DNA of 10,375 nt from Prevotellaceae bacterium (GTDB lineage Bacteria > Bacteroidota > Bacteroidia > Bacteroidales > Paludibacteraceae): NCBI GenBank assembly GCA_031255055.1, contig JAIRTG010000228.1:1-10375 (forward strand), given 5' to 3'. Position 1 is the first letter of the stretch. Every line of letters begins with the position of its first letter. Positions 1-6,642 of the stretch are shown piece after piece. The notes under the pieces are model-generated. The model made no database searches and was not told where the DNA came from. It was given only the letters and a program-made list of their open reading frames with translations. The position numbers were made by a program, and so were the translations under genes.

Positions 1-33
1 AGTGATTAATGGTTATTACAAGTTCGCTATGTT

Positions 34-89
34 TAATCACTAATCACTAATCACTAATCACTAATCACTAATCATTCTTCATTCTTCAC
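34..89. repeat. 7-bp tandem repeat (TAATCAC)n
   Basis: Five units of TAATCAC are followed by TAATCAT, TCTTCAT and TCTTCAC, giving eight units in strict 7-bp phase. The first bases of the window (AGTGATTA, 1-8) are the reverse complement of the array, so part of it can fold back on itself. No coding sense is apparent. Such simple heptamer runs are typical of intergenic DNA and tend to vary in copy number. Confidence 0.9.
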
Positions 90-90
90 T

Positions 91-180
91 TTCTTACGGG
101 GCGTTGCGGGGCAGCGCCCCGCAGAGGGGGTAGCGGAAGACGCCGTAGGCGGCTGAAGCGAGGGGGAGACTTCCCCCACC
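91..180. repeat. GC-rich intergenic element with hairpins
   Basis: This block of about 90 bp is far richer in G and C than the DNA on either side. It holds a perfect 8-bp hairpin (TGCGGGGC at 105-112, loop AGC, GCCCCGCA at 116-123) and a second short inverted repeat around GGGGGA...TCCCCC near 163-178. It directly abuts the heptamer array. It has the look of a dispersed, REP-like intergenic element, but copy number cannot be judged from one window. The open minus-strand frame crossing it (86-385) is compositional and shows no protein family features. Confidence 0.5.
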
Positions 181-307
181 TAATTCTCTTTCTCTTTCTT
201 GAAGGCATTTGTAAATGACATAAAAAGCGGAGTCGGTTTTTATATTTTGTATAAATTATATCGCTATCGCTTACAATTATTTTGAACTTTCGGATAATTA
301 TTGGCAT
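181..307. other. AT-rich intergenic DNA, nothing recognised
   Basis: AT-rich sequence lies between the GC-rich element and the leuA promoter. It has no convincing open frame, RNA gene or strong inverted repeat. It is the only part of the leuA upstream region to which I can assign no role. Confidence 0.5.
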
Positions 308-343
308 TTTGTTTTTTCTGTTCAAAAAATAGTCATACATTTG
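308..343 (+). promoter_or_regulatory. Putative Bacteroidota-type promoter of the leuA leader
   Basis: TACATTTG at 336-343 matches the Bacteroidota -7 consensus TAnnTTTG exactly. TTTG at 308-311 could be the -33 element, with a spacing of 24 bp that is slightly long. The predicted transcript would begin at about 348-352, some 15 bases before the leader peptide ATG at 366. That is the layout expected for an attenuated amino-acid biosynthesis operon. The start site is inferred. Confidence 0.6.
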
Positions 344-365
344 CATCCCAAAACCGACGGACACA

Positions 366-431
366 ATGAACTCAATGATCAACATATCGAATATTATTAT
401 TCGCTTACAAAAACAAAGTAAGACAGTATGA
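366..431 (+). CDS. Putative Ile-rich leader peptide of leuA (21 codons)
   Basis: This is a short open frame, too small for normal gene calling, between the putative promoter and a strong terminator hairpin. The 21 residues include five isoleucines (positions 5, 7, 10, 11, 12), three of them consecutive ATT codons, plus a leucine at 14 and a valine as the last residue. Runs of codons for a pathway's end product are the hallmark of leader peptides in ribosome-mediated transcription attenuation. Leu and Ile are both branched-chain amino acids, so an Ile-sensing leader ahead of leuA makes sense. The frame stops 34 bases before the terminator stem. I did not recognise the peptide itself. The call rests on composition and position, and an alternative antiterminator fold was not established by eye. 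Confidence 0.55.
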   Translation: MNSMINISNIIIRLQKQSKTV

Positions 432-465
432 GTTTGGTATGTACAACTATAAAAGCATTAAATAG

Positions 466-500
466 AGGCCTTTCTCGCTGGAATGAGAAAGGCCTTTTTT
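466..500 (+). terminator. Intrinsic terminator, probable leuA attenuator
   Basis: A perfect 11-bp stem (AGGCCTTTCTC at 466-476 with GAGAAAGGCCT at 485-495) encloses an 8-base loop and runs into six T residues (495-500). It sits 32 bases before the leuA start and after the Ile-rich leader frame. It would therefore cut off transcription of leuA unless prevented, as in attenuation. Alternatively it only ends an upstream transcript, but no gene lies upstream in the window to need it. Confidence 0.85.
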
Positions 501-532
501 AGTTTTTAATTATACAATAAAATAGTTTTTAG

Positions 533-1702
533 ATGGAAAGGTTATTCATTTTAGACACAAGTCTGCGCGACGGCGAGCAGGTTCCGGGGTGTCAGTTAAA
601 CACAGTCGAAAAAATACAGGTCGCCCGTGCCCTTGAGTCGCTTGGCGTCGATGTGATTGAAGCGGGATTTCCTGTTTCAAGTCCGACCGATTTCAATTCG
701 GTCGTAGAAATATCCAAAGCTGTCACCCGTCCTGTTGTCTGCGCGTTGGCGCGTGGCGTTCGGAAAGATATCGATATGGCTGCCGAAGCGCTGCGATACG
801 CAAAAAATAAACGTATTCATACCGGAATCGGGACTTCCGACTATCACATAAAATATAAGTTTAATTCCGGTCGGGATGAAATTCTTGCACGTGCTGTTGC
901 GGCGGTAAAATATGCAAGAAAATATGTGGAAGATGTAGCGTTTTATTGCGAGGACGCCGGTCGGACGGATAACGTATATCTTGCTCGCATAGCAGAGGCG
1001 GTGATAAAAGCGGGTGCAACTGTGGTGAATATACCCGATACGACCGGTTATTGTCTTCCTTGGATCTATGGCGAGAAAATAACGTTTTTGATGGAAAATG
1101 TGCCCAATATTCATAAAGCTGTTTTGTCGACGCATTGCCACAATGATTTGGGAATGGCTACCGCAAACACGATTGCAGGTATTGTCGGCGGAGCAAGGCA
1201 GGTGGATGTTACGGTAAACGGAATAGGGGAGCGTGCGGGAAATGCGTCTTTAGAGGAAGTTGTTATGATATTGAAGTGTCACAAGTCGATACGGGTTGAT
1301 ACCCGGATCAATACAAAGAAGATATATCCGACAAGCCGTTTGGTTTCGAGTTTGATGAATATGCCTGTACAGCCGAACAAGGCTATTGTCGGACGGAATG
1401 CTTTTGCTCATTCGTCGGGCATACATCAGGATGGTATATTGAAAAATCGTGAAAGCTATGAAATTATGAATCCGAACGATGTGGGATTGGATGAAAAGGC
1501 GATCTTGCTGACGGCGAGAAGCGGAAGGGCTGCCCTGAAATATCGTCTGAGTGCGCTTGGAATTGAAGTGGATAATGGCAAACTGGATAAAATTTATGCT
1601 GATTTTTTGAAAATGGCGGATAAGAAGAAAAGTATCAGCGACGATGACATGTTGTTGCTTGCCGGAATGGACAATACGACTCTTTTTCGGACGAATGTGT
1701 AG
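533..1702 (+). CDS. leuA: 2-isopropylmalate synthase, short form
   Basis: This is a DRE-TIM metallolyase that condenses acetyl-CoA with 2-oxoisovalerate to 2-isopropylmalate, the first committed step of leucine synthesis in the cytoplasm. Visible family marks are LRDGEQ at 11-16 (catalytic Arg12, metal ligand Asp13), THCHNDLG at 200-207 (metal ligands His201 and His203), GIGERAGN at 230-237 (Asn237) and NAFAHSSGIHQDG at 289-301, typical of LeuA. The start gives the usual few residues before the first strand and follows the AT-rich leader. There is no Shine-Dalgarno site, as is common in Bacteroidota. At 389 residues it ends after the helical subdomains and lacks the roughly 100-residue C-terminal leucine-binding domain of the ~500-residue enzymes. 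Feedback control by leucine may thus be missing, leaving the attenuator upstream as the main control. Homocitrate or citramalate synthase is a less likely alternative. No other leu gene follows. Confidence 0.85.
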   Translation: MERLFILDTSLRDGEQVPGCQLNTVEKIQVARALESLGVDVIEAGFPVSSPTDFNSVVEISKAVTRPVVCALARGVRKDIDMAAEALRYAKNKRIHTGIGTSDYHIKYKFNSGRDEILARAVAAVKYARKYVEDVAFYCEDAGRTDNVYLARIAEAVIKAGATVVNIPDTTGYCLPWIYGEKITFLMENVPNIHKAVLSTHCHNDLGMATANTIAGIVGGARQVDVTVNGIGERAGNASLEEVVMILKCHKSIRVDTRINTKKIYPTSRLVSSLMNMPVQPNKAIVGRNAFAHSSGIHQDGILKNRESYEIMNPNDVGLDEKAILLTARSGRAALKYRLSALGIEVDNGKLDKIYADFLKMADKKKSISDDDMLLLAGMDNTTLFRTNV

Positions 1703-1718
1703 GCTGATGCGTCGGACA

Positions 1719-1758
1719 AAAAATCCCGACCAATTCTTTCGAGTTGGTCGGGATTTTT
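1719..1758. terminator. Bidirectional intrinsic terminator between leuA and the CRISPR array
   Basis: A 15-bp perfect stem (arms 1719-1733 and 1744-1758, core ATCCCGACCAA with TTGGTCGGGAT) has a 10-base loop. A T-run follows on the plus strand and an A-run precedes it, so the minus-strand transcript also ends in Ts. It lies 16 bases after the leuA stop and can terminate both leuA and a minus-strand transcript coming through the array from cas13b. Confidence 0.9.
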
Positions 1759-1822
1759 GTGTTTGTGGAAAAATTCCCGAAGAACAGCGTCTAAACAAGG
1801 AAACGAAGTTACACCTGAAACC

Positions 1823-2695
1823 GTTGCTTTTACTCTCCAAATGAAGGGCTATTACAACTCTGTGTATCATTTATATCATTAAAAGGAGCTGTTTTTACCC
1901 TCCGAATTAAGGACAATTACAGCGGAGGGGTATTTGTTTAAAAGTGATCTCAAGGCTGTTTTTACCCTCCAAATTTAGGGCAATTACAACTTTTATCAAT
2001 AAACAAAACATAATAATGGAGCTGTTTTTACCCTCCAAATTAAGGGCAATTACAACGACAACCATTGAACTGGCTGAATCCGGAAGGCTGTTTTTACCCT
2101 CCAAATTAAGGGCAATTACAACGGCCTGAAAATTTTAATGGTAAAGATATGCTGTTTTTACCCTCCAAATTAAGGGCAATTACAACCCATCCCGGATACA
2201 CCGTCGTTTCGTATGTGCTGTTTTTACCCTCCAAATTAAGGGCAATTACAACCGACGAGCCGAAATAAAACCAAAATAAAGGCTGTTTTTACTCTCCAAA
2301 TTGAGGATAGTTGCAGCGCTGTTGTTTTAGTGAATGTTGCTTTTACCCTTCAAATTAAGGATAGTTACAACAAAAAATCATCTCATGAATAGAATCGGTT
2401 GTTTTACTCTTCAAATTAAGGGTAGTTACAACAAAAAATCATCTCATGAATAGAATCGGTTGTTTTTATTCTTCAAACTAAGGATAGCTGCAACCTTAAC
2501 TGATAAGTGTACTTATATTTATCAAAATACGTTGCTTTGCCCTTCTAATTAAAGGCGGTCACAACCCAAGGAATATTATTATCTCAAAATTGTTGTTTGT
2601 ACGTTTTCGATTAAACGCAGTTACAACCGTTCTTTTTTTTGTGACAGTATAAAACAATCTGTTGTTTTCCCCTTCAAATTAAGCGTATTCACAAC
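1823..2695 (-). CRISPR. Type VI-B CRISPR array, 14 repeats, 13 spacers, partly divergent
   Basis: Repeats of 36 bp (35 in three copies) start at 1823, 1888, 1955, 2021, 2087, 2151, 2217, 2282, 2336, 2398, 2459, 2531, 2592 and 2661. On the plus strand the consensus begins GCTGTTTTTACC and ends GGCAATTACAAC. The copies at 2021, 2087, 2151 and 2217 are identical and the one at 1955 differs by one base; the rest are divergent. Spacers are 28-31 bp in the conserved part, but 18, 26, 26, 36, 26 and 33 bp towards cas13b. Two neighbouring spacers (2372-2397, 2433-2458) are identical. The minus-strand reading carries ATTTGGAGGGTAA, close to known Cas13b repeats (U-rich loop, GTTG start), so crRNA sense is probably minus, the same as cas13b. 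No terminator separates the two (37 bp gap), so co-transcription is likely. The minus-sense repeat folds into a stem TTGCCCT/AGGGTAA plus an outer GTTGT/ACAGC stem. Confidence 0.97.
2372..2494 (-). repeat. Tandem duplication of one spacer-repeat unit inside the array
   Basis: The 26-base spacer at 2372-2397 is repeated exactly at 2433-2458, each followed by a divergent repeat (2398-2432 and 2459-2494). The unit length is about 61 bp. The two flanking repeats differ from each other at several positions although the spacers are identical, so either the repeats diverged faster or the copies recombined. Confidence 0.9.
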
Positions 2696-2732
2696 TTCCG
2701 AACGACAATGTCAAAATGAGGCGCTGACTGTT

Positions 2733-5700
2733 TCATCCCTTCGCCATTTTGTTCATTATCGTTTCAATTTTTTGTTTATACACCGATACGATCTGTTCTG
2801 CCAACGGCAAATCACCATTCCATTTCATATCTTCGGGCATCGTCGCCGGTTGTGGAAACTGATTTTGCAGAAAGGCGTCTTGTACGGTATTTAGAAACAT
2901 TTTTTCCGCATCGCTTATCATTCCTTTCTCTCTGAGCCATGCCAAATAGGGTGCGTGTCGGATATTCCCGCTTTTATGTTTTCCGTCATCATCGACAAAC
3001 AGGTTTTTCACGCCTGCGGTGTCGATGTTGATGAGTCGTTTCTCGAGAGCAAAAGCCATGTCGAAGACATACGGTCTCACTCTGTCATACGCCGACAATT
3101 GTTCTTTCAACCAGTCGAGTTGTATCTCTTCCGCCTGATGGTATTCAAAAAGTCCGGACAAGCGGCGGTCGTTGCAGTATTTGCGTAATTCGGTATAATT
3201 TTTTCGCTTACAGGTTGCTACAATGGTTCGTGTCATTGCAGGCGTCCGGTGATTATTGATGATCACTTTGCCGTTTTCGTCAAAACCAATCGTCAATCTA
3301 TTGAGAATCGTATCGTCCGACAGCCTGTCGATTTCGGTGAGTTGTACATTTTCCATGCTATCCATCATTTGTTCAACCATCAGCAGCATCAGGCGGTCTT
3401 CTTCCTGCAACAACCGTATCTCTTTTTCCGTTCCGGCGATGGCGCGTTTGAACACTCGCTCCAGTTGGTCGATTGTTTGCTTCACCGATTCTTTTTTGTT
3501 TTTGACGATGATTCTTTTCAAGGCGGCATCGTAGTAGTCCTTAAATTTTGATTTTGAATTGGGTCTAAAATTGATTTTTTCTCCATACACCTCATATTTA
3601 CGCTCGGAACGATAGAAGTCTTGCATACTGTCGCCGCGACTTTCCCACCACAATTTCAACAGTTGGTTGTAGTTTGAGGCGGGATCGTGTTCCACATTTG
3701 CTTTTGTCAATTCTTTGCCAAGCAGTTCGCATAGTTTTGCATCAAAAAGGTCGGTGGGCAAATCCACCGCCTTGCGTGCGCCGTTTGTCTCTTGGGTGAT
3801 ATTATCCAGCCATTTGTCTAAATCCTGCCTGTCTTTTTGCACCCACTGGCACACTGTGAACGGAATGTCCGACGTATCCGCAGGCATCCTGACAACGGTT
3901 GCTTTTCTGCCTTTTTCCCTGTCCCATTCCGTAACATAGAAGGTGGCATATATCCACGATGTATCTATCATGTTTGTTCTGTGTGTTTTCGGATTGAACT
4001 GAGGCTCTTTTTTATCGGCTTTTTCTTTCAGGTATGCCACGTAAAACTGTGCGGTATTCCCAAGTTCTTCTTGTTGCAGCACTTTCCACAGAAACGGATG
4101 TCCGCCTACTTCGTGCAGTTTCAATTCGTTCAGAACGAGGAAAAACAGGTTCTTTTTTTCATCGTCGGCAAAGAGCGCAAGACATTCCTGTATTTTATTG
4201 TAGTAGAACGACGTAATCCGTTGTTTTTTATCCTTGTCGACCACCATATCAACGATATCTTTGGCCAGAAAGCTGGCCATTTCTCCCACTTTGGGCATAT
4301 TGGAACTAACATGTTTTTCCATCACCCTGAGACGTTTTATACAGTCGTGCCTCATCAGCCTTATCCGGTCGGCAAACGACTGGACTTCGTCTACATCAAC
4401 GATATTCAGCCAATAATGCAGTATCCGTGCAGGGATTTGTTTGACGTTCAGTCCATAGTTGTTCAGTATATCGTTCAGGCAGGTTTTGCGGAATTGCAGT
4501 CGTTTGAGTTCTCTGTCGGGGTAGGCGGTTTTTCCGGAGGGTCCGCTTCGTTTTCTGAACTCATTCCATTCTTTGGGGAGCTTCGATTTTATTTCTTTGA
4601 TAAATGCCTTACTCAGCAGTTTTTTACTGCTCAGATCGATAAACGCATTGATAATGTTTTCTGCCTCTCCCTTTTCAAGATATTCGAGCAGAACGATTTT
4701 GGGCAGCTCATACAAGCTCAGGAAAGCATCGGGAGAGGGTTGTTTCAGTCTGTACGGTCGATTATTCACTGCGTTCGGCGCTTCGATCAGCTCTGCGTTT
4801 TTGCTTCCCCGACAGAGTCCGATTTTATTATTGTCGGCATTATAGTGAGGAGTAAACCGGTCGAAACCGACCGTCAGTTTTCGGCTGTCGACACGAGCGT
4901 ACGCTGTCGACTCGTCGGCGTATTCATTCCATTTGCCGAATGCCCTCACATTTTCTACTATCCGACGGGGCACTGCCTTTCCGGCAAGGCGTTTATGATA
5001 GTTTGCCAGTTCGAGCTTGCCCAAATCGAGGTGGAAGCGCAGGCTGGGAAATACGTTCATCTCATCGATATACCGCATGGCAAAATAGGCAAACCGGTTG
5101 TCATACCGGATACGTTTGGTCACTTGTCCGATATAATCGTCGTATGTCGGCTCGTCCCAATCTTCCATGTCGTCCTGATTGAGGTTATTATCGATCATTT
5201 TTTGCTGTTTGGCCATATCAAGTTCGGGCCGAAAGCGTTTTTTTTCTTTTTCCGAAATAACGGCATACAGTGTTTTCGGACAGCGGTTCAGTTCGTCGAT
5301 CATTTCCGGTACAAGCACTTGTCTGACGTCCTCGCTTACAAACTTATCACCGGGCTGTTTTATGCAGAATGTCATCAAGACTTCGCGCATGGCGATAAAT
5401 CGGCTGTACTGTACACCTTTCAGACCTCTTATTCTGTTGATAAACCGGAATGCCTGTTCACGTTCGAGGAACATACAGATCAGAAATACCAGTCCGTCGG
5501 CGGTAATCATGTGTTCGGACCTCACCGTCAACTGTTTTTCGATCATTGTCTTTCTTTTCACAAGGCTATAATCTTCCTCCTTCAACGCATCTTTCATACG
5601 TATTTTGGTATATTGAATAGCCAGATGGAAAGCACGATTCAGAAATTCGGCCGTTTTGGGTGATACGGTTATTTTGCGTTTAGTGGCCTTCTGGGTAGAA

Positions 5701-6113
5701 TAATAGTGGGTATAATCTTTTTGAAACGCTTCGAGATCCTTAAATATTTCGCTTAGCGTTTCACGCATCAGGGCAAAATCTTTTGTATAGTCGGGGAGCC
5801 CCGACTGTTTTTCGATCTTTGCACGCATTTTAAAGGGGAGCTGTTCAAAATCAAAAACCTTGACAAACGGCATAAATCGCAAAACGATATTGTATGCGTG
5901 ATTTCGGCTTAGGTTTTTGTGATTATCGGTCTGAAAAAAACTGCTCACGACACTGTTTTCGTTTTCCGACAGCGGTAAATTCAATTTTTGGGCGACATGA
6001 TTGTTGATGTTCAAAATGTTATGGGAGGCTATTTTCAGGTATCCTCCAAAATACTGAGGAGATTCTTCAAACGTATACATTTTTTTTCCCGGCAACGGTT
6101 CGTTTGTAGTCAT
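2733..6113 (-). CDS. cas13b: Cas13b (type VI-B effector) with broken HEPN active sites
   Basis: Cas13b is a CRISPR-guided RNA nuclease that uses a crRNA and two HEPN domains to cut target and bystander RNA. Family marks by residue: YFGGY at 21-25, GLVFLICMFLER at 207-218, FAYFAMRYIDE at 341-351 followed by FPSLRFHLDLGK at 355-366 (compare FPTLRFQVHLG of Bergeyella zoohelcum Cas13b), LHEVGGHPFLW at 666-676, and a C-terminal HEPN domain ending near VQDAFLQNQFP at 1077-1087. The length of 1126 is normal for the family, with no frameshift or internal stop. A stop codon lies just upstream in frame, so the ATG at 6113 is the natural start. The active sites are altered. HEPN1 reads QKDYTH (Q131 for Arg, H136 kept) and HEPN2 reads QDAFLQ (Q1078 for Arg, Q1083 for His), all three Q codons being CAA. 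Nuclease activity is therefore expected to be lost, while crRNA and target binding may remain. No csx27 or csx28 partner is present. The CRISPR array follows directly downstream. Confidence 0.95.
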   Translation of the reverse strand: MTTNEPLPGKKMYTFEESPQYFGGYLKIASHNILNINNHVAQKLNLPLSENENSVVSSFFQTDNHKNLSRNHAYNIVLRFMPFVKVFDFEQLPFKMRAKIEKQSGLPDYTKDFALMRETLSEIFKDLEAFQKDYTHYYSTQKATKRKITVSPKTAEFLNRAFHLAIQYTKIRMKDALKEEDYSLVKRKTMIEKQLTVRSEHMITADGLVFLICMFLEREQAFRFINRIRGLKGVQYSRFIAMREVLMTFCIKQPGDKFVSEDVRQVLVPEMIDELNRCPKTLYAVISEKEKKRFRPELDMAKQQKMIDNNLNQDDMEDWDEPTYDDYIGQVTKRIRYDNRFAYFAMRYIDEMNVFPSLRFHLDLGKLELANYHKRLAGKAVPRRIVENVRAFGKWNEYADESTAYARVDSRKLTVGFDRFTPHYNADNNKIGLCRGSKNAELIEAPNAVNNRPYRLKQPSPDAFLSLYELPKIVLLEYLEKGEAENIINAFIDLSSKKLLSKAFIKEIKSKLPKEWNEFRKRSGPSGKTAYPDRELKRLQFRKTCLNDILNNYGLNVKQIPARILHYWLNIVDVDEVQSFADRIRLMRHDCIKRLRVMEKHVSSNMPKVGEMASFLAKDIVDMVVDKDKKQRITSFYYNKIQECLALFADDEKKNLFFLVLNELKLHEVGGHPFLWKVLQQEELGNTAQFYVAYLKEKADKKEPQFNPKTHRTNMIDTSWIYATFYVTEWDREKGRKATVVRMPADTSDIPFTVCQWVQKDRQDLDKWLDNITQETNGARKAVDLPTDLFDAKLCELLGKELTKANVEHDPASNYNQLLKLWWESRGDSMQDFYRSERKYEVYGEKINFRPNSKSKFKDYYDAALKRIIVKNKKESVKQTIDQLERVFKRAIAGTEKEIRLLQEEDRLMLLMVEQMMDSMENVQLTEIDRLSDDTILNRLTIGFDENGKVIINNHRTPAMTRTIVATCKRKNYTELRKYCNDRRLSGLFEYHQAEEIQLDWLKEQLSAYDRVRPYVFDMAFALEKRLINIDTAGVKNLFVDDDGKHKSGNIRHAPYLAWLREKGMISDAEKMFLNTVQDAFLQNQFPQPATMPEDMKWNGDLPLAEQIVSVYKQKIETIMNKMAKG

Positions 6114-6277
6114 AGCGATTATTTATTGATATTATTTTAGCATATAAATAGTAGGTTCCAACAAAAAGCAGTTTGGCTGTACGGTGTATGCGAGTGGTCG
6201 ATACAGTCACGAGGGTTATTCTTTTGCAGATATATTCCATTTATTTTTCACTCCTTGCAGTAAGTTAAAAAGGAGAG

Positions 6278-6311
6278 CAAAAGTATTAATTTTATCTGAT
6301 AATATATCAAT
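6278..6311 (-). promoter_or_regulatory. Putative cas13b promoter
   Basis: On the minus strand TACTTTTG (6278-6285) is an exact TAnnTTTG -7 box, with ATTG (6308-6311) as a weak -33 element 22 bp upstream. The transcript would start near 6271, leaving a 5' untranslated region of roughly 158 bases before the cas13b ATG. No ribosome binding site is seen next to that ATG. Confidence 0.5.
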
Positions 6312-6549
6312 GTCAGGAGGTAAATTTTGTCAGGACGGTGTTTTTTTTTGAGATTAGGGTACAGTGATTCGTGTCGGTCGGAATTGGGATTTGTTAAATT
6401 TGTCGAATTTGTGGATTATTCGTCGTCGGCTCAACCTGATTGCTGATTAGTCTCCCTCCTATATTTTGTCAAGTGCAAAAGAAGAAATAATTTTCGGAGC
6501 TGCCATGTCGAATAGAGTTGGCACTTTCGTTTCGTAGTGATGAAACAGG
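6312..6549. other. Intergenic stretch between cas13b promoter and mobile-element remnant
   Basis: AT-rich DNA without a convincing gene on either strand. It contains three 9-bp tandem units beginning TTTGT (about 6390-6416) and a run of nine Ts near 6341. I see no tRNA, attachment-site duplication or CRISPR repeat here. Confidence 0.5.
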
Positions 6550-6642
6550 CTACCATTCATATTGCTCCATGTATTTCGTCAACGTCTCGTGGTTGGAATA
6601 TGCCGCAGCGCCCGACAAAAATCAGGAATCGAATTTTCTTTA
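6550..6642 (-). pseudogene. Possible C-terminal remnant of the polyvalent protein gene
   Basis: After the stop of the large minus-strand gene (6643-6645) the same reading frame meets two more stops, TAA immediately next and TGA five codons later, and then opens again. It reads a protein-like tail ending HETLTKYMEQYEW and a TAG stop at 6550-6552. The shared frame and the charged, helix-like tail suggest that the original C-terminus was lost by a rearrangement. The segment is short, so chance is a real alternative. Confidence 0.2.

Noticed and set aside
1770..1822. A further, very worn CRISPR repeat before the first one
   Set aside because: Only a weak likeness (GAAGTTACACC) is seen, and the distance to the next repeat would leave a spacer of about 7 bases.
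1944..2129. Small open frames on both strands within the repeat region
   Set aside because: They translate the CRISPR repeats over and over (LFLPSKLRAITT or VVIALNLEGKNS) and are not proteins.
4311..4328. An R-x4-H pattern in the middle of Cas13b (R596 to H601, RVMEKH)
   Set aside because: It lies outside both HEPN domains in the central helical and linker part, and family alignment places the catalytic motifs at 131-136 and 1078-1083. One chance match is expected in a basic protein of this length.
3837..5663. A long plus-strand open frame of 608 codons
   Set aside because: It lies wholly antisense to cas13b, has low-complexity Phe and Cys rich composition and shows no family features, so it is a shadow of the real gene.
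6150..6185. A tracrRNA-like anti-repeat upstream of cas13b
   Set aside because: The likeness to the repeat is limited to a short AACAAAAAGCAG stretch, and Cas13b needs no tracrRNA.
6067..6240. A 57-codon minus-strand frame ahead of and overlapping the cas13b start, with AAGGAG upstream
   Set aside because: There is no recognisable motif, it overlaps cas13b in another frame, and Shine-Dalgarno sites are seldom used in this phylum. Conservation would be needed to support it.
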